NCBI RefSeq assembly: GCF_000195275.1
Contig: NC_015385.1
Location: 2,248,501-2,312,500, forward strand
DNA from: Treponema succinifaciens DSM 2489
GTDB lineage: Bacteria; Spirochaetota; Spirochaetia; Treponematales; Treponemataceae
DNA: 64,000 nt
Direction of reading: 5' to 3'
Shown here: positions 9,040 through 18,184 of the stretch, in pieces
How positions within the stretch are numbered: the stretch's first letter is position 1
Layout of the letters: every line of letters starts with the position of its first letter
Made by a program: the position numbers and the translations under genes
Notes under the pieces: model-generated
Database searches by the model: none
Seen by the model: only the letters and a program-made list of their open reading frames with translations
Told to the model about the DNA's origin: nothing

Positions 9040-10110
9040 TTGATTTACTATCTTGGCGGCTTGCTGAAAAACTTTTGGGGACCAGCTAGACTTTTTCAGT
9101 CATATACAGTTCTGATTGCGCTTGCACTTTACATAGGATTTTTTCTTTCCAAAGTATTAATTCCAAAATTCTACAAATATCTTCCGAGCGACAGAGGAAG
9201 AGAATTCACATTGACAAAAGAAGTTGCAAAAGGAAAACCCACAGGTTCCGGAGTTGTGTTCATAACAATATTTGTAATTCTCTGTTTTATAATCGTTCCG
9301 CTGGATTATCTTCAGTCTGGAATTCTTGCGCTTACTTGGCTTATGATGCTTACAGGATTTTTGGATGACAGAAGCTTAAAAGGCTGGGGAGAATACAGAA
9401 AGGCATTTTTAGATTTTGTGATTGCAGTAGCGGCGGCATTTCTTTTAATGCATTATCTTTCTCAGACTTCTCCAGACGGAAGACTCAGATTTTGGTTCCC
9501 ATTTTTTTCAACTACGATTCATATTCCGTGCTGGCTTTACGTTGCAATAACAGTAATCATGCTTTGGATGTCTGTAAACACAACAAACTGCACAGACGGA
9601 GTAGACGGATTAAGTTCAACTCTGGTTCTGATTGCGCTTTTGACTATGGGCGCGCTATTTTATATCGTGCTTGGCCATGTTGACATTTCAACATACCTTC
9701 TTGTTCCGCATTTAAAAGACGGAGCTTCCTGGGCAATAATAACATTCTGCCTTGCCGGAGTTCTTATGGGATACTTGTGGCACAATGCGTTTCCAAGCTC
9801 AGTTCTTATGGGAGACGCAGGTTCACGCGCGCTGGGATTTTTTATCGGCGTATGCGTAATGGTAAGCGGAAATCCATTTTTATTCCTTGCAACTTCTTCA
9901 ATTATTTTTGTAAACGGCGGTGTAGGACTTTTAAAAGTCGCTCTCAAAAGATTCTTCCACATTTCAATTTTTGAAACAGTAAGATTTCCGCTGCACGACC
10001 ACATGAGAAAAAACAAAGGCTGGTCGCCAACACAAGTGCTTATCAAGTTTATGATAATTCAGCTTTTAATAACTGTAGCAATGCTCGGAATATTCTTTAA
10101 AATCAGATAA
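9040..10110 (+). CDS. mraY: Phospho-N-acetylmuramoyl-pentapeptide-transferase MraY
   Basis: The 356-residue polytopic membrane enzyme transfers phospho-MurNAc-pentapeptide to undecaprenyl phosphate, making lipid I for peptidoglycan. Family motifs are intact: GKPTGSGV (about residue 66), a FLDDRSLKGWGEYRK loop with the catalytic aspartates, NCTDGVDGLSS, GDAGSRALG and HDHMRKNKGWSPTQV. The start is TTG, eight bases after AAAGGGG. The gene stands alone, not in the usual mur/fts cluster. A structured repeat follows its stop. Confidence 0.93.
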   Translation: MIYYLGGLLKNFWGPARLFQSYTVLIALALYIGFFLSKVLIPKFYKYLPSDRGREFTLTKEVAKGKPTGSGVVFITIFVILCFIIVPLDYLQSGILALTWLMMLTGFLDDRSLKGWGEYRKAFLDFVIAVAAAFLLMHYLSQTSPDGRLRFWFPFFSTTIHIPCWLYVAITVIMLWMSVNTTNCTDGVDGLSSTLVLIALLTMGALFYIVLGHVDISTYLLVPHLKDGASWAIITFCLAGVLMGYLWHNAFPSSVLMGDAGSRALGFFIGVCVMVSGNPFLFLATSSIIFVNGGVGLLKVALKRFFHISIFETVRFPLHDHMRKNKGWSPTQVLIKFMIIQLLITVAMLGIFFKIR

Positions 10111-10266
10111 GGAGGTAAGATAAAAACTGCCGAAAATAGTGTCAGTTTTTATCTTTTCAAGTTTGTGCTACAAACTTGTTATCAACTGCAATTTCTCACT
10201 TCGTTGCGAAATTGCGTAAAAAATCAAATCGAAAGTTGAAACTTTCTCATTGACTTTTTATAGGAG
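10111..10266 (+). repeat. Structured intergenic repeat, copy 1 (four hairpins)
   Basis: After the mraY stop come four inverted pairs in order: TAAAAACTG/CAGTTTTTA (10121-10151), CAAGTTTGT/ACAAACTTG (10158-10178), GCAATTTC/GAAATTGC (10188-10215) and GAAAGT/ACTTTC (10231-10246), then CTCATTGACTTTTTATAGGAGAA. A homologous copy lies at 11495-11656, where several paired bases have changed together. The first hairpin could also terminate mraY. Confidence 0.75.
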
Positions 10267-10338
10267 AATTTCACTTCTTAATAAAAACAGCGCATTTTCA
10301 AAACCACATATAACACACAAAACAAAGCGAGGAAGATT

Positions 10339-11460
10339 ATGGAAAAAGAATCAAAAGTTTTTTTTACAGATTTCCGTGTAACTCAGGACGGAGGAATTGA
10401 GGCAAAACTGAAAAAACTCTGCAAGAAAGCCGGAATTGAGCAGATTGATTTTCACGGAAAATTCACCGCTATAAAGCTTCACTTCGGAGAGGACGGAAAC
10501 CTTTCATTCCTGCGTCCGGATTACGCAAGAGCCGTCGCAGAACTTGTAAAGGAACTTGGCGGAAAACCATTTCTTACGGACTGCAACACTTTGTATCCGG
10601 GCTACAGAAAAAATGCCCTTGACCATCTTGACTGCGCGCAAAAACACGGATTTTCTCCAGTAACAACTGGCTGCCAGATAATAATCGGAGACGGACTTAA
10701 AGGCACTGATGAAGTGGACGTTCCTATTGTAAACGGAGAATATTGCAAAGTTGCCCACATCGGAAGAGCTGTAATGGACGCTGACATTTTTATAAGCCTT
10801 TCGCATTTTAAAGGGCACGAGGCAACTGGATTCGGCGGAGCAATAAAAAACATAGGAATGGGCTGTGGAAGCCGCGCTGGAAAAATGGATCAGCACAATA
10901 CAGGAAAACCGAAAGTAAATCAGGAAGCCTGCAAAGGCTGCCGTTTGTGCTCAAAGGAATGCGGTTCTGACGCAATCACCTACGAAAACAAAAAAGCCTT
11001 TATAAACCAAGAGCTTTGCAAAGGCTGCGGAAGATGTATTGGCGCCTGCAACTTTGACGCAATCTACAATCCGAACTGGAACGCAAATGAAGACCTTGAC
11101 TGCAAAATGGCTGAATACACTCAGGCAGTATGCTACGGAAGACCTTGTTTCCACATAAACATAATCCGCGATGTAAGCCTTTGGTGCGACTGCCGTGCTT
11201 TTAATGACGCGCCTCTTATTCCAAACCTTGGAATGGCTGCAAGTTTTGACCCGGTTGCGCTGGACCAGTCCTGCTCGGATTTATGTTGTCAAGCCGCAAG
11301 ATTTGAAAACTCGCAAATTGCAGACAACATAAAAAAAGGACTCAAGCCAACTAAAGACCTTTGGAAAGATTCCACGCCCGAATCAGTTTGGGATATGTCG
11401 TTAATCCACAGTGAAAAAATCGGTCTTGGAAGCCGCAAGTACAAACTAGAAAAATTTTAA
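10339..11460 (+). CDS. DUF362 domain protein with two [4Fe-4S] clusters
   Basis: The 373-residue protein has an N-terminal DUF362 domain (residues about 1-190, with KLHFGEDGN, LTDCNTLYPG and SLSHFKGHEATGFGG) and then two ferredoxin motifs, CKGCRLCSKEC and CKGCGRCIGAC (about residues 198-235). A further cysteine-rich C-terminal part continues DUF362-like sequence. Such proteins are common in anaerobes and are presumed electron-transfer or iron-sulfur proteins, but no reaction is established. The start ATG follows GAGGAAG. It is flanked on both sides by copies of the structured repeat. Confidence 0.85.
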   Translation: MEKESKVFFTDFRVTQDGGIEAKLKKLCKKAGIEQIDFHGKFTAIKLHFGEDGNLSFLRPDYARAVAELVKELGGKPFLTDCNTLYPGYRKNALDHLDCAQKHGFSPVTTGCQIIIGDGLKGTDEVDVPIVNGEYCKVAHIGRAVMDADIFISLSHFKGHEATGFGGAIKNIGMGCGSRAGKMDQHNTGKPKVNQEACKGCRLCSKECGSDAITYENKKAFINQELCKGCGRCIGACNFDAIYNPNWNANEDLDCKMAEYTQAVCYGRPCFHINIIRDVSLWCDCRAFNDAPLIPNLGMAASFDPVALDQSCSDLCCQAARFENSQIADNIKKGLKPTKDLWKDSTPESVWDMSLIHSEKIGLGSRKYKLEKF

Positions 11461-11494
11461 GGTCTTTTATAAATCTCTACAAAATCCCTAATCA

Positions 11495-11656
11495 GGAGAG
11501 TGTAATAAAAATTTTGCCTAACATAGCGTCAAAGTTTTTATTCACAAGTTTGCGTTGCAAACTTTCTTATTAACTGCAATTTCTCACTTTGTTGCGAAAT
11601 TGTGCTAAAAAGTCAAATCGAAAATTGATATTTTCTCATTGACTTTTTATGGGAGG
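11495..11656 (+). repeat. Structured intergenic repeat, copy 2 (four hairpins)
   Basis: This homologue of 10111-10266 keeps the same four hairpins with linked changes: AGTTTGC/GCAAACT replaces AGTTTGT/ACAAACT, and GAAAAT/ATTTTC replaces GAAAGT/ACTTTC. It ends CTCATTGACTTTTTATGGGAGG, so the ribosome binding site of the next gene (GGGAGG, 11651-11656) is part of the repeat's end. Confidence 0.75.
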
Positions 11657-11662
11657 AAAATT

Positions 11663-12070
11663 ATGGAAAAGAAGAACATTGGAATTATCCAGCATCTTTA
11701 TTTAGCAGGAATGGCAATTTGCGCCATTGGATTTTTGTGTCCGCTGTTCAAGGCTTTGGGGCAGACAGCAAACGGATTCAGCCTTATTTCAAAAGATTTT
11801 TCTGTAATAAGCGCAGGAATTCTTTTGATTTTTATCGGAGCTGCGGCAGGAGCAGTTCTTTGCTTTATAAAAATAAAAAACGTAAAGCTCTTTAAACTGA
11901 TTGCCCTTGCAGCAAGCATTTCGGGCGGAATAATTCTTGCATTGCAGATGAACAACAGCGCGCTTTCACGTCTTATTGGAAAAGAATTTTTAAAGCACGC
12001 AACATTTGGATTTTACATGATAATTGCCGGCTGGATTATTGCAATTGCAGGATTTACAAAAACAAAATAA
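11663..12070 (+). CDS. Small four-helix membrane protein, unknown function
   Basis: The 135-residue protein has four hydrophobic helices separated by short lysine-rich loops (LAGMAICAIGFLCPL, ISAGILLIFIGAAAG, IALAASISGGIILAL, FYMIIAGWIIAIAGF). I recognise no family. An in-frame upstream ATG (11639) lies inside the repeat, but the ATG at 11663 follows GGGAGG at the right distance. Its expression may be governed by the structured repeat directly upstream. A possible terminator follows at 12085-12105. Confidence 0.75.
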   Translation: MEKKNIGIIQHLYLAGMAICAIGFLCPLFKALGQTANGFSLISKDFSVISAGILLIFIGAAAGAVLCFIKIKNVKLFKLIALAASISGGIILALQMNNSALSRLIGKEFLKHATFGFYMIIAGWIIAIAGFTKTK

Positions 12071-12084
12071 GTTGACTTTAACTT

Positions 12085-12105
12085 CTTCGGGATAATTGCC
12101 CGAAG
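12085..12105 (+). terminator. Hairpin downstream of the small membrane protein
   Basis: CTTCGGG (12085-12091) and CCCGAAG (12099-12105) form a 7 bp stem with a 7-base loop, followed by ATATTTTC. The U-run is weak, so termination is likely but not certain. Confidence 0.5.
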
Positions 12106-12216
12106 ATATTTTCAGCTTATATTTTTGAAACGCTTGCAAAGTCTACAGAACTTTTTTATATTCTATATACAAACATTGCATACAAAATATGCAAATCAGG
12201 GAAGGAAAAATCTTCA

Positions 12217-12264
12217 ATGTATAAGAAGCTGTTTTCAAAACACATCTGGCTTTTGAAAGGCTAA
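12217..12264 (+). CDS. Possible 15-codon small ORF upstream of the NYN gene
   Basis: ATG at 12217 is preceded by GGGAAGGAAAAA and opens a 15-residue peptide (MYKKLFSKHIWLLKG) that ends 31 bases before the NYN gene. The spacing and Shine-Dalgarno sequence make translation possible, but there is no independent support, such as conservation or a regulatory codon run. Confidence 0.2.
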   Translation: MYKKLFSKHIWLLKG

Positions 12265-12295
12265 TATACGCAAAATAAAAATATACGGAGGATAT

Positions 12296-13231
12296 ATGGA
12301 AGACATCGCAAGAGCCTGTTTTGTTATAGACGGAAATTATACAAGAAAAGGCTTTTCACATTTGGCCCAAGACGGAATTGACGGAAATTATTACTCAATA
12401 AATTTTGCAGCTCTTACAGAATACACGGCTTCACTTATTGAAGCAGAAACCGGAACAAGATGCGTGTTCTCAGATAAAAAAGTGTTCATGGGAACAAATG
12501 CGGAATTTGACCGCGAAAACCAGAAATTCTACAGGGCACTTGATGAAGCCGGATTTCAGCGCAACACATTCAACTTGCGCTCGCAGGAAAGCTCAAACGG
12601 AAGACTTCCCACTTTAAAAGAAGATGCTGTGGACACAACAATCGTATTCAACACGGCAAAAGAATTCTACACAAAAAGCCGCGATGAACGGTTCGACACG
12701 CTTGTTCTTTATGCAGGAGACGGAGATCTTTCAGTTCTTGTTTCGGGGCTTAAAGCGGAAGGCGTACGAGTGTTTGTTATCTACTATGATTTTAAAACAC
12801 CAGTTTCCATTACAAGAGCTTCGCAGAATTTGCTTGAAACAGCAGACAAGGCAATCAGCATTTCAAGCCTTCTTGATGAACGAGTTTCCCAGCAGATAAA
12901 ATCAATCTTTACAAAAATAGATGCGCCGGAACAAACATTCCAAGTTCACTACAAGCCGGGAGCTAGGAGCGCATTTGAAACGGCAACTCAGCCTTTTGTC
13001 TTGTCTGAAAAACTCATCATAGAAGGAATTTCAAACTGCCGAAAAGACGATGACGGCTGGGCGCTTGTTGCTCAACTTGGAAAATCAATTGAATACAAAA
13101 TGGGCGCAAAGCTTCCGTTTGGGACAAAACTCCGTGCAGAACTTGCAAGATACCCGAAAACTTTTGAAACAAAAGAAGTGCCGGCATTCAGTGTAAGAAT
13201 AAAACCAGCAGCATTGCAACATAAAAACTGA
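12296..13231 (+). CDS. NYN-domain (PIN-like) protein with possible C-terminal LOTUS-type domain
   Basis: The 311-residue protein opens with ACFVIDGNY, continues with DTTIVFNTA (about residue 115) and TLVLYAGDGDLSVLV (about 140-155): the acidic residues spaced as in NYN/LabA nuclease-like domains, which act on RNA in known relatives. The final 80 residues (EGISNCRKDDDGWALVAQLGK onward) resemble the winged OST-HTH/LOTUS fold often attached to NYN domains; this is inference. An ACGGAGGA site precedes the ATG. The CAP lipoprotein gene follows 25 bases later, so the two may be cotranscribed. Confidence 0.75.
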   Translation: MEDIARACFVIDGNYTRKGFSHLAQDGIDGNYYSINFAALTEYTASLIEAETGTRCVFSDKKVFMGTNAEFDRENQKFYRALDEAGFQRNTFNLRSQESSNGRLPTLKEDAVDTTIVFNTAKEFYTKSRDERFDTLVLYAGDGDLSVLVSGLKAEGVRVFVIYYDFKTPVSITRASQNLLETADKAISISSLLDERVSQQIKSIFTKIDAPEQTFQVHYKPGARSAFETATQPFVLSEKLIIEGISNCRKDDDGWALVAQLGKSIEYKMGAKLPFGTKLRAELARYPKTFETKEVPAFSVRIKPAALQHKN

Positions 13232-13256
13232 TTAAAAAATCACAACCGAGGTTATT

Positions 13257-14111
13257 ATGAAAAAAAGATTTTTTTTTGTTCTATTTACAATTTTTATTTC
13301 TACATTTTTGTTCTGCAAGTCTTCACCAGCAAAAAAAACTAAGCCGGTAAATTCGACTTCTACCACAAGAAAAACTTCCAGCCCTTCAAACAGCAAAAAA
13401 AGAGTTCAGCAAAAAACACAAGGAAATGCCAAAAGCAAACAAAACTCCAGCAATACTTCAAACGCTAAAGCAAAAAGCAAAAATTCTTTATGGAACATTA
13501 AACCGCTTGACACCGCAAGAAATGTTGATTACCTGAGCGATTTTGAAAAAAATGTAATTCTGGAAATGAACAAGGCAAGAACAAATCCGAAGCAATACGC
13601 TGATTTATATATTGTTCCAAGGCTGGAAAATTTCGATGGATATAACTATATAGAAAAAAGAATGTCGGCGGCAGGTCCATATAACTGGACAATCCGCACA
13701 CAAGAAGGTCCTGCGGCTGTAAAAGAATGCATAAAATATATGTACGAACAAACTCCACGCCCGCCACTTAAACCATCTAAAGAACTTACACAAGCTGCAA
13801 GAGATCATGCAGAAAGCCAAGTGGTTACCGACCAGCTTGGGCACACAGGAGTTGACGGCTCGACACCATCTGAAAGAATGCAAAACTACGGCATATTTAT
13901 GGCAACGGCTGAAAATATATTTTATTGCGTAGACACAGCAAGAAATACGGTTGTAAAATTTTTAATTGACGATGGAGTAGATTCACGCGGACACAGGAAA
14001 AATATTATGAACAGAAAATACAATATAGCCGGTGTAGGATATGCTGAATGCGAAGAGAACAGAAGAGATGAATGTGTAATCGACTTTGCACAAAGCTATA
14101 TGGAAAAGTAA
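13257..14111 (+). CDS. CAP (SCP/PR1-like) domain lipoprotein
   Basis: The 284-residue exported protein has a signal peptide ending STFLFC, a relaxed spirochaetal lipobox, then about 60 residues of lysine/serine/asparagine-rich linker. The CAP domain follows (about 100-280): MNKARTNPKQYA, AARDHAESQV with LGHTGVDGSTPSERM, TAENIFYC, and DSRGHRKNIMN. The conserved histidines and glutamate of the CAP cavity are present. CAP proteins are extracytoplasmic; their bacterial function is mostly unknown. Confidence 0.82.
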   Translation: MKKRFFFVLFTIFISTFLFCKSSPAKKTKPVNSTSTTRKTSSPSNSKKRVQQKTQGNAKSKQNSSNTSNAKAKSKNSLWNIKPLDTARNVDYLSDFEKNVILEMNKARTNPKQYADLYIVPRLENFDGYNYIEKRMSAAGPYNWTIRTQEGPAAVKECIKYMYEQTPRPPLKPSKELTQAARDHAESQVVTDQLGHTGVDGSTPSERMQNYGIFMATAENIFYCVDTARNTVVKFLIDDGVDSRGHRKNIMNRKYNIAGVGYAECEENRRDECVIDFAQSYMEK

Positions 14112-14151
14112 AAGGGGTGAATTTCCTCGGACTTTGTATAGAAAAGATGAT

Positions 14152-14303
14152 AAGGAGCTGTCCAACAAGTTCTCATTATCATACTTGATACTGCGTGTTT
14201 TCATAGCAAACTCGGTTAGCAATCTTTAAATGATTGCAATATATATTAGATTTTAGGGGCAAGACCAAAAATAACAGAAAAGATACTTTTGGGACAGCCC
14301 CTT
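14152..14303. repeat. Short element bounded by AAGGRGCTGTCC inverted ends
   Basis: AAGGAGCTGTCCAACAAGT (14152-14170) is the inverted complement, at 16 of 19 positions, of ACTTTTGGGACAGCCCCTT (14285-14303). The 114 bases between do not code. It sits between convergent genes and could be a small non-autonomous element or a bidirectional terminator with a long stem. No second copy was seen here. Confidence 0.45.
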
Positions 14304-14310
14304 TGTTTTT

Positions 14311-15588
14311 TTAAGAATTTTCCTTGTAGGTTTCTGCAATGATTTTGATTCCGTCTTCAAGCTCATCATCGGGGCGCGCATAATTTATTCTTATGCACTT
14401 TGAATAATGCGGATGATTTTTAAATGCGACTCCATTTCCGAAGAAAAAATATTCACCCGGAACAACGACAACCCCCTGCTCTTTTAGTTTTTTGTAAAGC
14501 TCCTTCGTTGTGATTTTTAGTTTTCGCATTAAAATCCACAGGAAAATCGAGCCTTCACCTTTATGAACGGCATAATCAGTTCCCGCAAAATATTTATGCA
14601 CAAGACTCTGGGCAAATTTATTTTTCTTTTCATAATACGGACGCACAAAGTTTGAAGCAGCCTCAATCAGTTTTCCACTTTCGATTAGATTAGAAGCAAT
14701 CGCCTGGCCAAGACTTCCCGAAGCAAGCGCGATTATAGAATTCAAATTTGAAAGAGCTGTAACAATTTCTTTTCTGGCAATTATAATTCCAGTGCGCAAA
14801 CTTGGAAGACCTATTTTTGAAAGGCTCATGCTAAGAATTACATTTTCATTCCAAAAAGGTTTTGCATCGTTGAAAATTATATGCGGCCACGGAAGTCCAT
14901 AAGCGTTGTCAATAATCAGCGGAATAGAATGTTTTTGCGCAAGAGCAGACATCCGTGTAATTTCTTCATCGGTAAGAACATTTCCGGTTGGATTTGTGGG
15001 GCGGCTTACACAAAGGGCTGCAATGCTACTGTCCTTGTCAAGGCGTTCTTCAAGTTTTTCAAAGTCAACAAAATATTTAAAAGTGTTGTCGCTGTATTCT
15101 TCAAAGCGTGAAGGAATGCTTTCAAAAGTCTCATTTTCAATTCCATGGTCCGCATATCCAACATATTCCGGCACAAGCGGAAATAGAATTTTCTTTTTAG
15201 TTTTTTTTCCATCTGGCGAAGTGAATGTTCCAGAAAGAAGATTGAAAAGATAAAAGCATGCGCTTTGGCTTCCGTTGCACACAGCGATATTTTCTGGCTT
15301 TACATTCCATCCTAAGTTCTTTGAAAAAAAAGTTGCGACAGAATTTATAAACGCATTTTTTCCCTGCGGACCATCGTATTTTCCAATCAAATCTTCAAAT
15401 GCACGGTCGTCTTTCATTATGAGTTCCATTTCAGCGCGGTACATTTTTTCAAGTTCTGGAATCTGCGCAGGGTTTCCTCCTCCAAGTGCGCAAATTTTTT
15501 TTCCTTTAGGAAGAGGCGCACCCAAGTCTTCCATCAATTGCAAAATTCCAGACTCTCCCGTAAGTTTTTTTCCAAAATCTGAAAACAT
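14311..15588 (-). CDS. avtA: Valine-pyruvate aminotransferase-type enzyme (AvtA)
   Basis: The 425-residue fold-type I PLP enzyme has features of AvtA: N-terminal TGESGILQLMEDLG, the GGGNPAQIPELE loop, SRPTNPTGNVLT, IIDNAYGLPWPH, the PLP-lysine motif SMSLSKIGLPSLRTG and the C-terminal RINYARPDDE. AvtA interconverts valine/2-oxoisovalerate and alanine/pyruvate. It lies 20 bases downstream of clpC and is probably the last gene of that transcription unit. Other class I aminotransferases are possible, but the motif pattern fits AvtA well. Confidence 0.85.
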   Translation of the reverse strand: MFSDFGKKLTGESGILQLMEDLGAPLPKGKKICALGGGNPAQIPELEKMYRAEMELIMKDDRAFEDLIGKYDGPQGKNAFINSVATFFSKNLGWNVKPENIAVCNGSQSACFYLFNLLSGTFTSPDGKKTKKKILFPLVPEYVGYADHGIENETFESIPSRFEEYSDNTFKYFVDFEKLEERLDKDSSIAALCVSRPTNPTGNVLTDEEITRMSALAQKHSIPLIIDNAYGLPWPHIIFNDAKPFWNENVILSMSLSKIGLPSLRTGIIIARKEIVTALSNLNSIIALASGSLGQAIASNLIESGKLIEAASNFVRPYYEKKNKFAQSLVHKYFAGTDYAVHKGEGSIFLWILMRKLKITTKELYKKLKEQGVVVVPGEYFFFGNGVAFKNHPHYSKCIRINYARPDDELEDGIKIIAETYKENS

Positions 15589-15607
15589 TTTTTATCCTCG
15601 TTGTTTT

Positions 15608-18175
15608 TTATGAAAGTTGATTTGCTTCTTGCGCTGAAAGCTCCTGCTTTTTCTTTGCAGCTGCTGCTTTCTTTTTTTTCTTGCTGAGTTTTAATGAAAT
15701 AGTTCCGTCAATGCAATCCACGGAAACTGTTTCGCCTTCCTCATTTTCATTTTGCAAAAGAAGATTTGCAAGAGGATCTTCAATTTCTTTTTGAAGCAGA
15801 CGACGCATCGGGCGCGCTCCCATTGAAGGTTCGTAGCCGTGTTCCACAAGATATTCTTTGGCTTTAGTCTTAAGCACAAGTGAAATTGATTTTTCATCAA
15901 GACGATCTTCAAGCTCTTTAATTTGAATTTCGAGTATGGACGCAATTTGTTTTTTTGAAAGCGCATCGAAAACTATCACATCGTCAATTCGATTAAGAAG
16001 TTCAGGCGACATGATTTTTTTGAGTTCTTCCATTGCGCTGGATTTTATTTCGCTGTATGGAACAATTCCTTCTTTTGCTGTGGAAAATCCCATTTTGCTT
16101 TCCGCAGTAATTTCTCTTGCGCCCGCATTGCTGGTCATAATGATAACTGTATTTTTGAAGCTCACGGTATGACCAAGGTTATCTTTTAATTCGCCCTCTT
16201 CAAGTAGCTGAAGCAAAAGATTGTAAATGTCGTGGTGAGCTTTTTCAATTTCATCAAGAAGCACAACTGAATACGGGTGTTGCCGAACTTGTTCCGTAAG
16301 CAATCCGCCTTCTTCATAGCCGATGTATCCCGGAGGCGCTCCAACAAGTCGAGATGCGTTTTGCTTTTCCATGTAGTCGCTCATGTCTACACGAATCAAT
16401 GCTTCTTCTGTTCCAAAAAGAAATTTTGCAAGCGACTTTGCAAGCTGAGTTTTTCCAACGCCAGTAGGACCAAGAAAAATAAAAGAACCTACAGGACGTT
16501 TATGCGAAGAAATGCCGGCTTTGCTTCTGCGGACTGCGCTACAAATCGAGGCAACGGCTTCGTCCTGTCCCACAACTTCTTCGTGCAGAATTTTTTCCAT
16601 ATTCAAAAGCCGGCCAGATTTTCCTTCATCCAATTTTGAAACATCGATTCCGGAAATCTCACTTATAATCTTGCAGACATCTTCCGCGCAGACACGGCGT
16701 TTTTTTGCGGCGTCAGAAGATTTCCATTTGCGGTTTAAATCATCTATTCTTGAGCGCAGCAAATTTATGTGGTCTCTGATATACGCAGCTTTTTCATATT
16801 CTTGGGAAGCAACAAGCTCACGTTTCTGCTCATTATATCTTGCATACTCTGATTCAAGCTTATCCAATTCCTCCGGACGAACATCTTCCTGCATTTTTTT
16901 CGCAGCTCCGGCTTCATCAAGAATATCAATTGCTTTGTCTGGCAAAAATCGTTCAGAAATATATCGCTTGCTATATTTTACAATAATCGGAATCACATCA
17001 TCTTCATAAATAACATGGTGAAATTCCTCATAATATTTTTTCAGTCCCAAAAGTATTTCTTGCGTTTCATATTCGGAAGGCTCTTCAACTTTTACAGTCT
17101 GAAATCTTCTTGCAAGCGCGGAATCTTTCTCAAAATATTTTCGGTATTCCTTCGTCGTAGTCGCTCCAATCATCTGAAGCTCACCGCGGCTTAGAGCAGG
17201 CTTTATCATGTTGCTTGCATCCATTGAACCTTCTGGTCCTCCAGCACCAATTATAGTATGAAGCTCATCAACAAAAAGAATAATATTTTTTGATTCCTTG
17301 ATTTCTTTCATTACACGCTTAAGCCGCTCTTCAAATTCGCCGCGATATTTTGTTCCGGCAATCATTGCAGCCAAATCAAGCTGAAGAATTTTTTTTCCAA
17401 AAAGATTAGCAGGAACATTTCCATTTGCAATGCGCTGTGCAAGAGACTCTGCTATTGCAGTTTTTCCAACGCCCGGCTCTCCAACAAGAACCGGATTATT
17501 TTTTGTGCGGCGGCTTAAAATCTGAATTGTGCGTAAAACTTCTTTTTCACGACCAACAACAGGATCTAAGTTTCCGTCCTTTGCATCTTGCGTCAAGTCT
17601 CTTGAAAACTGTGCAAGAATTCCAGACTGCTTTTGTTTTCTTTGTACGCTTCCGTCCGCCATAAAAGGAACTGGAGTTTCCTGCGCAAAATTTCCGCCTG
17701 AAAAATTTCTTGGATCTTTTACAGCAGAAGAAGGAATTTTCCGCTGAATATCCGCAATCGTTTTTTTCACTTGCTCAATAGAAATCCCTGCGCGCTTTAA
17801 ATATGCCCACAAAAGGGAACGCTCCTCTGTAGCCGCGGCAAACAAAAGATGCTCGGTTCCAACATAGTTGCATTGCATTGTTTTTGCATCGAATGCCGCT
17901 TGATTTAAAAAACGTTCTGTGCGATCAGAATTTGGAATCGTCTTTAATTCAGTATCTGGAAAACGAGAAGGCAAGCTTTGTTCAATCGCAAGCTGAAGAG
18001 TAAGAACATTTATTCTAAGCTGCTGAAGCACAACGTATCCAAGTCCTTCCGCAGATTTTAAAAGCGCAAGTATAATATGTTCCGGATCAATCTGCCGGCT
18101 TCCTAAAAAATAAGCTTCATCTTGAGCAAGCGCAACCAAAATTCGCTGTGCCCTAGGAGAAAAATTTTCGTACAT
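15608..18175 (-). CDS. clpC: ClpC-type AAA+ unfoldase subunit of Clp protease
   Basis: The 855-residue protein has two Clp_N repeats (residues 1-150), AAA1 with GEPGVGKTA and [11 protein letters not shown], a middle domain with a UVR-like segment ([12 protein letters not shown]), AAA2 with [16 protein letters not shown] and [11 protein letters not shown], and the ClpB/D2-small domain. The short middle domain makes it ClpC rather than ClpB. It ends in a lysine/alanine-rich tail of about 30 residues not typical of ClpC. It follows mcsA and mcsB, as in Firmicutes stress operons, but no ctsR is present. GAGG lies upstream of the ATG. Confidence 0.92.
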   Translation of the reverse strand: MYENFSPRAQRILVALAQDEAYFLGSRQIDPEHIILALLKSAEGLGYVVLQQLRINVLTLQLAIEQSLPSRFPDTELKTIPNSDRTERFLNQAAFDAKTMQCNYVGTEHLLFAAATEERSLLWAYLKRAGISIEQVKKTIADIQRKIPSSAVKDPRNFSGGNFAQETPVPFMADGSVQRKQKQSGILAQFSRDLTQDAKDGNLDPVVGREKEVLRTIQILSRRTKNNPVLVGEPGVGKTAIAESLAQRIANGNVPANLFGKKILQLDLAAMIAGTKYRGEFEERLKRVMKEIKESKNIILFVDELHTIIGAGGPEGSMDASNMIKPALSRGELQMIGATTTKEYRKYFEKDSALARRFQTVKVEEPSEYETQEILLGLKKYYEEFHHVIYEDDVIPIIVKYSKRYISERFLPDKAIDILDEAGAAKKMQEDVRPEELDKLESEYARYNEQKRELVASQEYEKAAYIRDHINLLRSRIDDLNRKWKSSDAAKKRRVCAEDVCKIISEISGIDVSKLDEGKSGRLLNMEKILHEEVVGQDEAVASICSAVRRSKAGISSHKRPVGSFIFLGPTGVGKTQLAKSLAKFLFGTEEALIRVDMSDYMEKQNASRLVGAPPGYIGYEEGGLLTEQVRQHPYSVVLLDEIEKAHHDIYNLLLQLLEEGELKDNLGHTVSFKNTVIIMTSNAGAREITAESKMGFSTAKEGIVPYSEIKSSAMEELKKIMSPELLNRIDDVIVFDALSKKQIASILEIQIKELEDRLDEKSISLVLKTKAKEYLVEHGYEPSMGARPMRRLLQKEIEDPLANLLLQNENEEGETVSVDCIDGTISLKLSKKKKKAAAAKKKQELSAQEANQLS

Positions 18176-18184
18176 ATAGGAACC

